From Hymenobacter translucens (GTDB taxonomy: Bacteria; Bacteroidota; Bacteroidia; Cytophagales; Hymenobacteraceae): a DNA stretch of 64,000 nucleotides. The stretch covers positions 62,001 to 126,000 of the forward strand of contig NZ_JAJERB010000004.1 in the NCBI RefSeq assembly GCF_020685205.1, given 5' to 3'. The position numbers were made by a program, and so were the translations under genes. Below are positions 44,087 through 53,033 of the stretch, one piece after another. Under the pieces are notes generated by a model. That model was given only the letters and a program-made list of their open reading frames with translations. It did not search any database and was not told where the DNA came from. Numbering within the stretch: position 1 is the stretch's first letter; the number at the start of each line of letters is the position of its first letter.

Positions 44087-45769
44087 ATGCTGAACCTCTA
44101 CCGTCTACTGCAAGGGCTTTGCCCGCTCCTCGTCCTGTTTATCCCGGTCCGGCTGGCTACTGCCCAGGGCGTAGCCATCAACGCCGACGGCTCGGCAGCC
44201 AACAGCAGCGCGATGCTGGATATCAAAAGCACGACCAAAGGCCTGCTGATTCCGTCTATGACGCAGGCGCAGCGCGGCAATATTCCCAGCCCGGCCTACG
44301 GCCTGCTGATCTATCAGACCGACAATACGCCCGGCTTCTACTATAACAGCGGCGCCCCGAGCCTGCCGGTCTGGACCTTTCTCAACCCGGCCCAGGCCAA
44401 TACGGCCGTAACCCTGAGCGCAGCGGGTGCGGTGTCCGTTACCAACGCCGCCGGCACCGTCACCTCCGTCGGGCGGACCTGGCTGGCCGGGGGCAACAAC
44501 TTTGGTACGGGTGGCGGAAGCTACAGCCTGGGTACCGTTTCCAACGACAACCTTGACCTGCTGACGGGCAACACGGTGCGGGGCCGGCTCAGCACCACCG
44601 GGCAGCTGTTTGTTGGGGGTGTCTCGGCCCCCGTCAGCGGATCAGTGCTTAACGTCAGCAGCAGCGCCAACGAGCGGGCCGTAAGCGGCTACAGCACCAA
44701 CAACGGAGCCGGTATCTACGGCCTCCTGCACGGGGCCAGCACGACTACGTTCGGAGCAGTATATGGCGAGAACATTGCTATCGGGGCACCCAATTCTTCC
44801 GGGGTCCGGGCACTGAACGGCACCAGCACGGCTGGCAACGCTTGGCACGCCACTGGCAGCGTCGGACCCCGCACCGGGCTGTTTGCCGCTGCCAACGGCA
44901 CCTATGCCTACAGCACCGGGGTGTACGGCTATAGCCCGGGCTTGGCGAGGCGCAACGCCGGCGTAGTAGGCGACGAGGGGGGCTTTGCGCTGGGTGCCCT
45001 GGGGATGTACTCCTCCTCCGGCAACGACTATGGCGTCTACGGGTTCGGCAGCGGGTACGAAACCGGCACGACGGGGGGGCGCTCCGTACCCGGCGGCACG
45101 GCGCGGGCCAACGCCCACATCGGCCTTGGTATCTCGGGTGGCGTGATGGGCGGCTGGGTCCGGGGACAGGTGTACGGGCTGCACGCGCGCGGGGAGCGGT
45201 ACAGCCTTTACGTGGATGGGGCGGCCGTTATGAACCAGCCCCTCACTCAGCTCGTGACGGCCGCCGACGGCCAGCGCGTGGCCACGTACGCCGCCTCGGC
45301 CACCACCGCTGACGTGTCGGCCCGCGGCCGCGCTGAATTACGCGAGGGGCAGGCATTTATTCCCTTTCCCGCCGGCTTCGCCCAACTGTTGCTCAACCCG
45401 CAGGAGGCCACTATCACCGTTACGCCCGCCGGGGAGACGCGCGGCGTATTCGTGGAGCGCGTAGTGGAAACCGGCTTTTACGTGCGTGAAAATCAGCAGG
45501 GCCATTCCCGGGCGCTGCTGAACTGGACCGCCACGGGTACCCGCCGTGATGTAACGGACCTTGCTCCAATGTCGGCTGAAGTGCTTGATGCGCAGTTCGA
45601 CCCGCGGATGCGCGACCTGATGCACAATGAAGCCGATACCGCCGCTCCACGCCAGGCCATCTGGTGGGACGGCCAGCAGGTGCGCTACGACCAGCCGCCC
45701 GCCCATCCACGACCGACCGAGCCTGTGGCGCCAAGCCCCACCGTTTCCGGAGCCCCGGACCAGCCGTAA
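44087..45769 (+). CDS. Large secreted surface-type protein
   Basis: This 560-residue protein has signal peptide MLNLYRLLQGLCPLLVLFIPVRLATAQ. The mature N-terminus carries NSSAMLDIKSTTKGLLIPSMTQAQR, a motif widespread at the start of Bacteroidota exported repeat or tail-fibre-like proteins. A ~300-residue Gly/Ala/Ser/Thr/Asn-rich middle has low-complexity repeats (GVYGY, GSGYETG) consistent with a beta-helical or fibre stalk. A C-terminal domain (~400-510) follows, then a Pro-rich end. A surface or adhesive role is plausible but not shown. Confidence 0.75.
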   Translation: MLNLYRLLQGLCPLLVLFIPVRLATAQGVAINADGSAANSSAMLDIKSTTKGLLIPSMTQAQRGNIPSPAYGLLIYQTDNTPGFYYNSGAPSLPVWTFLNPAQANTAVTLSAAGAVSVTNAAGTVTSVGRTWLAGGNNFGTGGGSYSLGTVSNDNLDLLTGNTVRGRLSTTGQLFVGGVSAPVSGSVLNVSSSANERAVSGYSTNNGAGIYGLLHGASTTTFGAVYGENIAIGAPNSSGVRALNGTSTAGNAWHATGSVGPRTGLFAAANGTYAYSTGVYGYSPGLARRNAGVVGDEGGFALGALGMYSSSGNDYGVYGFGSGYETGTTGGRSVPGGTARANAHIGLGISGGVMGGWVRGQVYGLHARGERYSLYVDGAAVMNQPLTQLVTAADGQRVATYAASATTADVSARGRAELREGQAFIPFPAGFAQLLLNPQEATITVTPAGETRGVFVERVVETGFYVRENQQGHSRALLNWTATGTRRDVTDLAPMSAEVLDAQFDPRMRDLMHNEADTAAPRQAIWWDGQQVRYDQPPAHPRPTEPVAPSPTVSGAPDQP

Positions 45770-45824
45770 GATCCGTCTTACATATTCCTGCTCGCCTGAT
45801 TTGCGGTTGAGAAATACATACAAG

Positions 45825-46706
45825 CTAGGGCCGGTCGGCCGCTAGGTAGATGTGGGCGCGGTGGTAGGCCAGAAACTCCAGCCCAACCTGATGAGCGGGT
45901 TGTACCGTCAGGCGGCCTGGCAGGCCCAATAGCGTAAAGTCCTCGTTCACGGCAATGCTGCCGAAGTCGAACAGCACATGGTGGTTGGGGCACAGGCAGA
46001 GCACGTTACTCAGCAGGTCGGGGCCGTGGTGCGGGGCGCCAAGCGGGCGGATGTGCGCGGCTTCGGCGTAGAAGCCCGCCGGCGTCGGCAGCCGCTCATT
46101 GCATACCTGGCAGCGGTACGCATACAGGTCCTTTACGGCCCGGGTCAGCGCAGTGTCGCGAATGATGCGCGAGGTGGTAGCCAGGTAGCGGGGCGCCGGC
46201 TCATGCACCTGTTCTGCCTCATCAAACAGACTGTACGTCCGGCGCGGCCCCTGCTCCGGCCCGGATTCCACCAGCGGCTCCAGCCGGAACCGGTACACCA
46301 TAAAGCCGGACTTGCCCTGCCGGTACTCGGTGCTGACGACCCGGAATAGCCCTTCGTAGCGGAACCGCTGCTCCCCGGACGACGCCACCTTCCGGAAAAC
46401 CCGGACCGGCCGCCCGGTCACCTGGCTGCGGTACAGGCCCAGGTTGGCGTCGGTCAGGGTTTGGTCGGCGGCCTGCTTGCCGGTGTTCTGGTCGCGTCCG
46501 CCGTGGCCGGTGTACAGCAGGTAGTCGTCGTGGATTTCGTCGTCCTCGTACTTTTCCGACAGCACGATGCTTTCGGCCCCGGCGGCCTGGGTGGCGCAGA
46601 TGCCGGCCTGGCGCGGGCGGTGCAGCCCCCGCAACGACAGCTCCAGCCGGGAGGCGAATAAGTCGCCCGCCCGGGCCGTGCCGACGTGGCCGAAGGTCCC
46701 TGCCAT
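45825..46706 (-). CDS. SRA (YDG)-HNH endonuclease, modification-dependent type
   Basis: This 293-residue protein fuses an N-terminal SRA/YDG domain (~3-145: FGHVGTARAGDLFASRLELSLRGLHRP, then YLLYTGHGG) that flips and reads 5-methyl- or hydroxymethylcytosine to a C-terminal HNH nuclease (~175-255). The HNH has zinc Cys C199 and C202, AAHIRPLG with the catalytic His, and LCPNHH. This architecture is known from SRA-HNH type IV restriction enzymes that cut modified foreign DNA. No methyltransferase or other defence gene is adjacent. Its ATG lies 2 nt after the stop of the M16 peptidase gene, so the two are translationally coupled. Confidence 0.85.
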   Translation of the reverse strand: MAGTFGHVGTARAGDLFASRLELSLRGLHRPRQAGICATQAAGAESIVLSEKYEDDEIHDDYLLYTGHGGRDQNTGKQAADQTLTDANLGLYRSQVTGRPVRVFRKVASSGEQRFRYEGLFRVVSTEYRQGKSGFMVYRFRLEPLVESGPEQGPRRTYSLFDEAEQVHEPAPRYLATTSRIIRDTALTRAVKDLYAYRCQVCNERLPTPAGFYAEAAHIRPLGAPHHGPDLLSNVLCLCPNHHVLFDFGSIAVNEDFTLLGLPGRLTVQPAHQVGLEFLAYHRAHIYLAADRP

Positions 46707-46708
46707 TA

Positions 46709-47947
46709 TTATTTACCCTGGGGCACGTATTCGAGCAAGCTCAGGTAGTCCTCGTGCAACACGTCGTTGGCCAGCTCGCGCAGCTCGGCGGCGGTGATGC
46801 CCTTGATCAGCTCGAAGATGTCGTTGAGCGACTCCACCCGGCCCAGGTCCAGGGTGCTTTTGGCCAGCAGCTGCATCAGCCCGCTGTTGCTTTCCTCAGC
46901 CATGGCCAGCTGGCCCATCAGCTGCTGCTTGACGACGTGAAGCTGGGTGGTGCTGAGGGACTTTTCGCGCAGCAGCTTCAGCTCTTTCATAATCAGCTGG
47001 ATGGTGCGCTTGACCTGCTTTTTCTCGGTGCCGAAATAGATGCCGAACGAGCCGGTGTCGGTGTAGGGCGCGTAGGTGGCGTCGATGGTGTACACCAGGC
47101 CGTACTTTTCGCGCACGGCCAGGTTGAGACGGGAGTTCATGCCGGGGCCGCCGAGCAGGTTGGTGAGCATGAAAAACGGAATCCGCCGCTTGTCGCCGAT
47201 GGCGTAGGCCGGGCCCCCGATCAGGCAGTGGGCCTGGGAGATGGGCCGGCTCTCGACCCGCTCCACCCGCTGGTACGAGCCGAACGGAGTGCGGGGCCGG
47301 GCGCCGAGCTTGGCCGGCAGCGGGGCCAGAAACTTTTCGGCCAGGCGCTTCACCTCCGTAAACGGCAGGTTGCTGACCGAGCTGAACACCAGCCGGTCGG
47401 TGCGCACGTTTTCCTTGAGGAAGTTGAAGAAGTCAGCCTGCTGAAAGCCCGACACGCTTTCCCGGGTGCCCAGAATGTTGTGGCCCAGGGCGTGGTTGCC
47501 GAACACCACCTCGTCGAAGTCATCGACGATGGCGTCTTCGGGGGCGTCGTTGTACATGGCCATTTCTTCCAGAATCACCCCGCGCTCCTTCTCGATTTCC
47601 TTTTCCGGAAACACCGAGTTGAAGGTCAGGTCGGTGAGCAGCTCGAAGGCCCGCTCGAAGTGGGTGCTGAGCAGGGAGGCGTAAAAGCAGATTTTCTCCT
47701 TGGTGGTATACGCGTTCAGCTCCCCGCCCACGGTTTCGAGGCGGTTCAGGATGTGAAAGCTCTTGCGCTTCTCGGTGCCTTTAAAGGCCATGTGCTCCCA
47801 GAAGTGGGCCAGCCCCTGCTGCTCGGGCCGCTCGTCGCGGGAGCCGATGTCGAGCAGAAAGCCGCAGTGCGCAATCTTGGTGTGCAGGACTTGCTTATGT
47901 AAAACCCGGATGCCGTTGGGCAGCTCGAGCAGGTCGTAATCAGACAT
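46709..47947 (-). CDS. M16-family zinc metallopeptidase
   Basis: This 412-residue pitrilysin/processing-peptidase-type enzyme has the inverted zinc motif H48-F-W-E51-H52 and the downstream Glu ligand region GVILEEMAMYNDAPED. The C-terminal half holds the family's second lobe (GGPGMNSRLNLAVREKYGLVYTIDA). It has no signal peptide and is probably cytoplasmic. The SRA-HNH gene follows after 2 nt. A promoter -7 box lies ~100 nt upstream. Confidence 0.92.
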   Translation of the reverse strand: MSDYDLLELPNGIRVLHKQVLHTKIAHCGFLLDIGSRDERPEQQGLAHFWEHMAFKGTEKRKSFHILNRLETVGGELNAYTTKEKICFYASLLSTHFERAFELLTDLTFNSVFPEKEIEKERGVILEEMAMYNDAPEDAIVDDFDEVVFGNHALGHNILGTRESVSGFQQADFFNFLKENVRTDRLVFSSVSNLPFTEVKRLAEKFLAPLPAKLGARPRTPFGSYQRVERVESRPISQAHCLIGGPAYAIGDKRRIPFFMLTNLLGGPGMNSRLNLAVREKYGLVYTIDATYAPYTDTGSFGIYFGTEKKQVKRTIQLIMKELKLLREKSLSTTQLHVVKQQLMGQLAMAEESNSGLMQLLAKSTLDLGRVESLNDIFELIKGITAAELRELANDVLHEDYLSLLEYVPQGK

Positions 47948-47953
47948 TCAATA

Positions 47954-47985
47954 GGGACTTAGGGCCTTGGGGACGTAGGGTCTTG
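47954..47985 (+). repeat. Four tandem degenerate octamers (GGGNCKTR)
   Basis: GGGACTTA, GGGCCTTG, GGGACGTA and GGGTCTTG follow without gaps, directly upstream of the M16 start codon. They resemble the GGACTTAGG words near 50567-50593. Confidence 0.7.
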
Positions 47986-48044
47986 GAAAACCCCGTCCCA
48001 GCCTGAGGTAACCATCCGCGGGGCAGGTAGGTTTCGGGCAGCTA

Positions 48045-48052
48045 CAAAGGTA
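48045..48052 (-). promoter_or_regulatory. -7 promoter box TACCTTTG of the M16 gene
   Basis: Exact TAnnTTTG on the minus strand, about 98 nt upstream of the M16 start codon. Confidence 0.5.
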
Positions 48053-48061
48053 CGGAGGGTT

Positions 48062-48141
48062 GATGTGCTGATGTGCTACTCTGGAAAATGTGCTGACGGC
48101 AGGCGGGTTGCTGGTTCCGGTCCTGTCATCCTGAGCACATC
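48062..48141. repeat. GATGTGCT octamer repeats in opposite orientations
   Basis: GATGTGCT occurs twice in tandem at 48062-48077, and as ATGTGCT at 48088-48094. Its reverse complement AGCACATC lies at 48134-48141, overlapping the stop of the GT9 gene. Confidence 0.75.
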
Positions 48142-49162
48142 AGCGCCCTTCTGCTTCCGCCAGCACGGCCAGCAGCTGCCCGGTTTCGATGCCGTGGGCG
48201 CAGTGAAAGTGGCCCAAAGGGCAATTCTGGTAGCCGTGCAGGCCGCAGGGGCGGCAGGCCAGCTCCTCGGGCAGCTCCACGATGCGGGAAAACGGGCTTA
48301 GCGGACCAAAGCCAAACGCCGGCACCGTAGAGCAGAAGATAGCGCAGGTGGCGGCGCCCACCGCCGAGCACAGGTGCATGGGCGCCGAATCATTCACGTA
48401 GCTGAGTACCGCGCCCCGCATTAAAGCCGCCGAGGCCAGCAGGGAAAGCCTGCCGGCCAGGTTTACCGTGTCGGGCCGGCCGCTGGCCAGCAGCAGCTCC
48501 TCGCAGGCGGCCACGTCGGGCGGGCCGCCGAGCAGGTACACCCGATAGTGGGCGGGCAGGGCGGCCAGCAGCTTCAGCCACTGCTCTTTCGGAAACTGCT
48601 TGGTAAACCACACCGACGTCGGCGCGATGCAGATGTAGGGCCCGGCCGCGGCGTACGGGGCCGCGGCGGCTTCGTCGGCCGGGGTGGGGTAGAGGCGGGG
48701 CGGGGTCAGGGGCTCGTTGCCGCTGGGGTCGAGCAGGCGCAGGTTGCGGGCCACCTCGTGCAGCCCCGTCCCGATTTCGTGGGGCACAACGCGCGTAAAG
48801 CGGAACGCAAAGGGGTTTTTATCGAACCCGACCCGCACCGGGGCGCCGGAAAACGCCGTGACCAAGCCCGTGGACGCAAACCGCTGCAGGTTGATGACTT
48901 CGGCATACCGGGTGGCCCGGATCCGGCCCAGGATCTTCAGCAGGCCCGGGTACTTGTCTTTCTTTTTGTCCCAGACCAGCACCTCCCGCACCAACGGATG
49001 GCCCTTGAGCAACCCCTCGTTGCCCTTGCGCACCAGAAAGTCGATAGGTCGGTTCGGGGCTTTTTCGTGCAGGCGCTCCAGCAGGGCCGTCGCCAGGATG
49101 ACGTCGCCGATAAAGGCGGTCTGAATCAGAAGCACGGCGCCGGGAGCAGAAGAAGGCAGCAT
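48140..49162 (-). CDS. Glycosyltransferase family 9 (ADP-heptose:LPS-type)
   Basis: This 340-residue GT-B enzyme resembles LPS heptosyltransferases. The N-terminus LLIQTAFIGDVILATALLERL, the SVWFTKQFPKEQWLKLLAAL donor region and YVNDSAPMHLCSAVGA are typical. A Cys-rich end follows, of the pattern CRPCxxxGYxxCPxGHFxC, shared with the GT9 gene at 56.4 kb. ATG 49162 is used, but the -7 box TATCTTTG lies only 7 nt upstream, so GTG 49135 (giving MLLIQTAFIGDV, the usual family start) may be the true one. Likely builds the LPS core or another surface glycan. Confidence 0.85.
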   Translation of the reverse strand: MLPSSAPGAVLLIQTAFIGDVILATALLERLHEKAPNRPIDFLVRKGNEGLLKGHPLVREVLVWDKKKDKYPGLLKILGRIRATRYAEVINLQRFASTGLVTAFSGAPVRVGFDKNPFAFRFTRVVPHEIGTGLHEVARNLRLLDPSGNEPLTPPRLYPTPADEAAAAPYAAAGPYICIAPTSVWFTKQFPKEQWLKLLAALPAHYRVYLLGGPPDVAACEELLLASGRPDTVNLAGRLSLLASAALMRGAVLSYVNDSAPMHLCSAVGAATCAIFCSTVPAFGFGPLSPFSRIVELPEELACRPCGLHGYQNCPLGHFHCAHGIETGQLLAVLAEAEGR

Positions 49163-49169
49163 AGACCGG

Positions 49170-49177
49170 CAAAGATA
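49170..49177 (-). promoter_or_regulatory. -7 promoter box TATCTTTG of the GT9 gene
   Basis: Exact TAnnTTTG on the minus strand; the transcript would begin at or within 2 nt of ATG 49162. Confidence 0.5.
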
Positions 49178-49270
49178 CGGCCCCGGGCCTGGGCGCGTGA
49201 AGCCAATCTATATAACTTGCAGCCCGCGCCCCGTTGGCGCGTCCCTGCCCACTCCCAACCCCTGCTTGCC

Positions 49271-50566
49271 ATGCGCTACGGCTCGATCTCGCCCGACTTG
49301 TTTACCCAGAACCGCCGCCGCTTCGTGCAGCAGCTGCCGCCGGCTTCCCTGGCCATCTTCCAGTCGAACGACGTGATGCCGACCAACGCCGACGGCACCA
49401 TGGCCTTTCGCCAGAACAACGACCTGTTCTACCTCTCCGGCGTCGACCAGGAAGAAAGCATCCTTGTGCTGTTCCCCGACGCTAAGCTGCCCCAGTACCG
49501 CGAAATCCTGTTCCTGAAGGAAACCAGTGAGCATATCTTGGTCTGGGAAGGCTACAAGCTGACCAAGGAAGAAGCCCGCGCCCAGTCGGGCGTGCCCACC
49601 ATTATGTGGCTCGACTCATTTAAAACGGTGCTGCCCGCGCTGATGAACGAGGCTGAAAACGTGTTTCTGAACACCAACGAGCATATCCGCGCCGTGGTGG
49701 AAGTCGAAACCCGCGACGCCCGCTTCGGCAAGTGGCTGCGCGAGGCGTACCCCCTGCACAACTACCGCCGCGCTGCGCCCATTCTGCACCACCTGCGGGC
49801 CATCAAGAGCGACGAGGAAATCCGGCTGATGCGCGAAGCCGCGAATATCACGGAAAAAGCCTTCCGCCGCCTGCTGGGCTTTGTGAAGCCGGGCGTATGG
49901 GAGTACGAGATTGAGGCCGAGCTGCTGCACGAGTTTGTGCGCAACCGCAGCCGGGGCCCGGCCTATGGCAGCATCATTGCCTCGGGGGCCAGCGCCTGCA
50001 TCCTGCACTACGTCAGCAACGACCGGCAGTGCCAGGACGGCGACGTGCTGCTGCTCGACTTCGGTGCCGAATTCGCTAACTACGCCGCCGACCTTTCCCG
50101 CAGCCTGCCCGTGAACGGCAAGTTCACCAAGCGCCAGCGCGATGTGTACGAGGCGGTGCTGCGGGTGATGAAGTTTGCTACCGCTCAGCTCGTGCCCGGC
50201 AACAACATCGAGGACTATCACGCCGCCGTAGGCCGGCAGATGGAGCAGGAGCTCATCAGGCTCGACCTGCTCAACGCCTCCGACGTCAAAAACCAGGACC
50301 CCGCCGCTCCGCTTTACAAGAAGTACTTCATGCACGGCACCAGCCACTACCTGGGCCTCGACGTGCACGACGTGGGCGCCAAGTACCGCACCTTCGAAGC
50401 CGGCATGGTTTACACCTGCGAGCCGGGCATCTATATCCGCGAAGAGGGCCTGGGCATCCGCCTCGAAAACGACATCCTCATCACCACCGGCAAGCCCGAG
50501 GACCTGATGAAGAACATCCCCCTCGAAGCCGACGACATCGAGCGGCTGATGAGTTCTAGGGCTTGA
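49271..50566 (+). CDS. M24 metallopeptidase, Xaa-Pro aminopeptidase (PepP type)
   Basis: This 431-residue enzyme removes N-terminal residues preceding proline. The N-terminal creatinase-like domain (~1-170) precedes the pita-bread fold. All five metal ligands are visible: Asp in LLDFGAEFANYAADLSRS (two), His in HGTSHYLGLDVHD, Glu in TCEPGIYI, and Glu in RLENDILI. ATG 49271 is chosen; the much longer frame back to 48548 runs antisense to the GT9 gene and is a composition artefact. It is divergent from that gene. Confidence 0.92.
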   Translation: MRYGSISPDLFTQNRRRFVQQLPPASLAIFQSNDVMPTNADGTMAFRQNNDLFYLSGVDQEESILVLFPDAKLPQYREILFLKETSEHILVWEGYKLTKEEARAQSGVPTIMWLDSFKTVLPALMNEAENVFLNTNEHIRAVVEVETRDARFGKWLREAYPLHNYRRAAPILHHLRAIKSDEEIRLMREAANITEKAFRRLLGFVKPGVWEYEIEAELLHEFVRNRSRGPAYGSIIASGASACILHYVSNDRQCQDGDVLLLDFGAEFANYAADLSRSLPVNGKFTKRQRDVYEAVLRVMKFATAQLVPGNNIEDYHAAVGRQMEQELIRLDLLNASDVKNQDPAAPLYKKYFMHGTSHYLGLDVHDVGAKYRTFEAGMVYTCEPGIYIREEGLGIRLENDILITTGKPEDLMKNIPLEADDIERLMSSRA

Positions 50567-50567
50567 T

Positions 50568-50593
50568 TTAGGTCTTAGGGACTTAGGTCTTAG
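50568..50593. repeat. TTAGGTC heptamer cluster
   Basis: TTAGGTC, TTAGGGAC, TTAGGTC and TTAG follow each other just after the M24 stop codon. This is the reverse orientation of the CCTAAGA array at 50671-50741. Confidence 0.75.
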
Positions 50594-50605
50594 TTCGTTC
50601 AAAGA

Positions 50606-50640
50606 AAAAGGGCCCGCAACCGAAGTTGCGGGCCCTTTTC
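50606..50640 (+). terminator. Rho-independent terminator of the M24 gene
   Basis: A perfect 15-bp stem (50606-50620 with 50625-50639), CGAA loop, A- and T-runs at either side. Confidence 0.88.
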
Positions 50641-50670
50641 TGTAACCTGACGTCAGCAGGGCAGTACCAT

Positions 50671-50741
50671 CCTAAGACCTAAGACCTAAGACCTAAGACC
50701 TAAGACCTAAGACCTAAGACCTAAGACCTAAGACCCTAAGA
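50671..50741. repeat. Tandem array of CCTAAGA heptamers (10 units)
   Basis: Nine perfect CCTAAGA units run from 50671 to 50733, then one inserted C, then a tenth unit. The array ends beside the stop codon of the DUF4252 gene. A heptamer cluster of the opposite orientation lies on the other side of the terminator. Confidence 0.95.
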
Positions 50742-50742
50742 C

Positions 50743-51303
50743 CTACTTCGTAATCTCGCCCATCACGTTGGGCAGCACTTTCTGCAAGGCAGTGAGCTGC
50801 TCCCGGGTGAAGTTGCCGTTGATGGCCAGCAGCACAAAGGAATCGGGAATATTCTCCTGCTGTCCGCTGACTACTACTTCCTGCACCTGCTCGCCCTGCA
50901 TGCGGGCGGCGTAGCGCAGGTTGGTGCTGCCCGCATCGGGACTTACCGGAATCTGGGTGTACCGCTCGTTGCTGAGCAGCCCGTCGACTTCCGTGATCAG
51001 GCCGCGGGAAACCAGCTTCTCGGAGGAGGAGCTGGTAGGTGCAAAGGTGATGAAGCGCACCCCGCGGATGGCGCTCAGCGCCTGGGTTACGTTGTTGTCG
51101 CCTCCCCATTTGCCAAGGCGTCCCAGCAGCAGGCGGGTCGTCAGGTCGGCATTCCAGTCGCCGGCCCGGAAGCCGGAGCGGTTCTGATACTTGTTAAAGA
51201 ATTCGGCCACGGTGCGGGCGGGCTGCTCGGGTCCGGCGGTGCGGCAGCTGGCGGCCACCAAAAGGCCAAACAAGGCCAGAATGGATAGAAAGCGGGTTTT
51301 CAT
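50743..51303 (-). CDS. DUF4252-family lipoprotein
   Basis: This 186-residue predicted lipoprotein has signal MKTRFLSILALFGLLVAASC. The mature part is consistent with DUF4252, a family of unknown function found mainly in Bacteroidota. Its stop codon sits next to a heptamer tandem array. ATG 51303 was chosen because it begins the signal peptide. Confidence 0.75.
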   Translation of the reverse strand: MKTRFLSILALFGLLVAASCRTAGPEQPARTVAEFFNKYQNRSGFRAGDWNADLTTRLLLGRLGKWGGDNNVTQALSAIRGVRFITFAPTSSSSEKLVSRGLITEVDGLLSNERYTQIPVSPDAGSTNLRYAARMQGEQVQEVVVSGQQENIPDSFVLLAINGNFTREQLTALQKVLPNVMGEITK

Positions 51304-51414
51304 AGCAGAAAGAAAAGCGTGTGAAGAGCAGATTGATTTGCCCTGCATACGCACATCCCGCCCGGCTGTTGGCTTTGCCCACCTGCTGCCCTGCTCCCGG
51401 CCCGGCCGGGCCGG

Positions 51415-52914
51415 CTAGTCAAACGCCACGGAATTCACAAAGAACACGTCCCGGGACGAGCCTTTTTCGGGGCGCACGTGCTGGTAGCCGTAAGCCAGGA
51501 ACCGGCTGCCGTACCACGACAGCAGCCCCTCGTGGGTGGTGGAATTGGGCTTTTCCTTGGCTCCCTTCAGTGAGGTGACAATCGGCACGTCCAGGTCGTT
51601 GGGCGAGGATACGGTACGGTCGATAATCTTGTAGCGGATGCGGTGCTCGTCGAGGTAGGCCAGCACCAGGCGGTTGCCGTCGGGCAGGGGGCGAACCCGC
51701 ACGTTCTCGACCAGGTTGTAGTTGCGCACGTCCTTCAGAACAAAGGCATTGTCCCAGAGCAGGTTTCCTTTTTTGTCGAACCCGCACACAATGGCGTGGG
51801 TGGTACGGTAGCCGTCGAACGTACGGGTCGATGCCATCAGGCCGTAGCCGTAAGTGTCGTAGCGGTAGTGGGGGTAATACACCTCAGCCACCATCACGTA
51901 TCCGTCCTGAAAAGGCATCAGGTCGTGGGTGAGCAGGCGATAGCGCAGGCGCAGCTGCTTGGCCTCGGCGCGCAGCCGGGCGCTGCGCTGCCGGAGCCGC
52001 TCCTCCCGGGCCGGTTTCATAAAGTCGAAGAAGTGCTTCAGGTTGATGAAGTCGTAAAAGCGCAACGACTCCCGCACGCCCGTCGGGGTGGTGCCGGCGG
52101 TCAGGTCGGCCGAGAAGATGCCCTGGGAGTAGCGCGTGTCGCGCAGCGAGTAGGTGCCGGCCAGCAGGCGGGTGGTACTGTCGGCCCGGGGGCTGATCTG
52201 AGCCGTAATCAGGCCCCGCTCACTTTCCGTCTGCACAAACTCAGAGTGCAGCAGCTGCCCCCGGGCCGAGAGCTGCTTGACCTGCAGGCGCGACTTGTAG
52301 CCGTTCGACTGGCTCATCACGAACTCGGCCCGCTTGGTGGTAGAGTCGGCCAGGAAAGTGAGCTGGGCGGGCATCGGCTCGTACACCGAAGGCAGGAACT
52401 GCATCGTGCCGGCTTTCAGATCCAGGAACACCACGGTCAGGTGGCGGTCCACCATCACCGTCACGAACAGATTGCCTTCCAGGGCCTTCAGGTCAAAGAT
52501 GTCCCGGCTCAGGCGGGTGTCGAAGGAAGCGGCGCGGATCAGCCCCTGGCGGCCGTCGAGGCTGGCTACCCACAGGCGCTGCGGGGCGTATTCCGACTGA
52601 AACAGGGCGTACACATTGGTGCCTTCGGCGCAAAGCCGGGAGAAGGCGTACTCCTTGGGCACGTCGATCGGCCTGGTCCACACTTCTTCCAGGGCCCGGT
52701 TGTACTTGCGGAAGCTGAACGTGCCGCGGTAGGACATCAGGTTTTCCTGCTCTACCAGCAAGATCAGGCTGCTGTCGGCAGGCAGGGCCTGCACCCGTAC
52801 CTCACTGTTGTACGAGTCCAGGGGCAACTCAATCCGGGCGGGCTGGGCCGGCTGAGACCAGCCCGGCAGCGCAGCCAGCAGCACCACAAACAGAACTCCC
52901 AAAGTGTGTTTCAT
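51415..52914 (-). CDS. Large secreted protein of unknown function
   Basis: No family recognised. The 499-residue protein starts with signal peptide MKHTLGVLFVVLLAALPGWSQ. The remainder is rich in beta strands with repeated pattern (FSRLCAEGTNVYALFQSEYAPQRLWVASLDG, NLFVTVMVDRHLTVVFLDLKAGT), consistent with a propeller or repeat fold. A -7-like TATCTTAG at 52947-52954 precedes it. It lies between the EVE-protein gene and the DUF4252 gene on the same strand. Confidence 0.72.
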   Translation of the reverse strand: MKHTLGVLFVVLLAALPGWSQPAQPARIELPLDSYNSEVRVQALPADSSLILLVEQENLMSYRGTFSFRKYNRALEEVWTRPIDVPKEYAFSRLCAEGTNVYALFQSEYAPQRLWVASLDGRQGLIRAASFDTRLSRDIFDLKALEGNLFVTVMVDRHLTVVFLDLKAGTMQFLPSVYEPMPAQLTFLADSTTKRAEFVMSQSNGYKSRLQVKQLSARGQLLHSEFVQTESERGLITAQISPRADSTTRLLAGTYSLRDTRYSQGIFSADLTAGTTPTGVRESLRFYDFINLKHFFDFMKPAREERLRQRSARLRAEAKQLRLRYRLLTHDLMPFQDGYVMVAEVYYPHYRYDTYGYGLMASTRTFDGYRTTHAIVCGFDKKGNLLWDNAFVLKDVRNYNLVENVRVRPLPDGNRLVLAYLDEHRIRYKIIDRTVSSPNDLDVPIVTSLKGAKEKPNSTTHEGLLSWYGSRFLAYGYQHVRPEKGSSRDVFFVNSVAFD

Positions 52915-53033
52915 AGAGGATGCGCCGTCAGGTAGGGCGCGGACCTCTAAGATACGGCAAAACGCGGCGACCCGCCTACCTTTTTCACCCGCTTCCGAAT
53001 TGGATTCCGGGGGGCTGATGTAGCCAGGCAAAC

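Noticed and set aside
48548-49270. An N-terminal extension of the M24 aminopeptidase
   Set aside because: This stretch is antisense to the GT9 gene and has no family match; the peptidase has a complete N-terminus from ATG 49271.
50671-50741. CRISPR array
   Set aside because: The repeat unit is 7 nt without spacers, and no cas gene is present. It is a simple tandem array.
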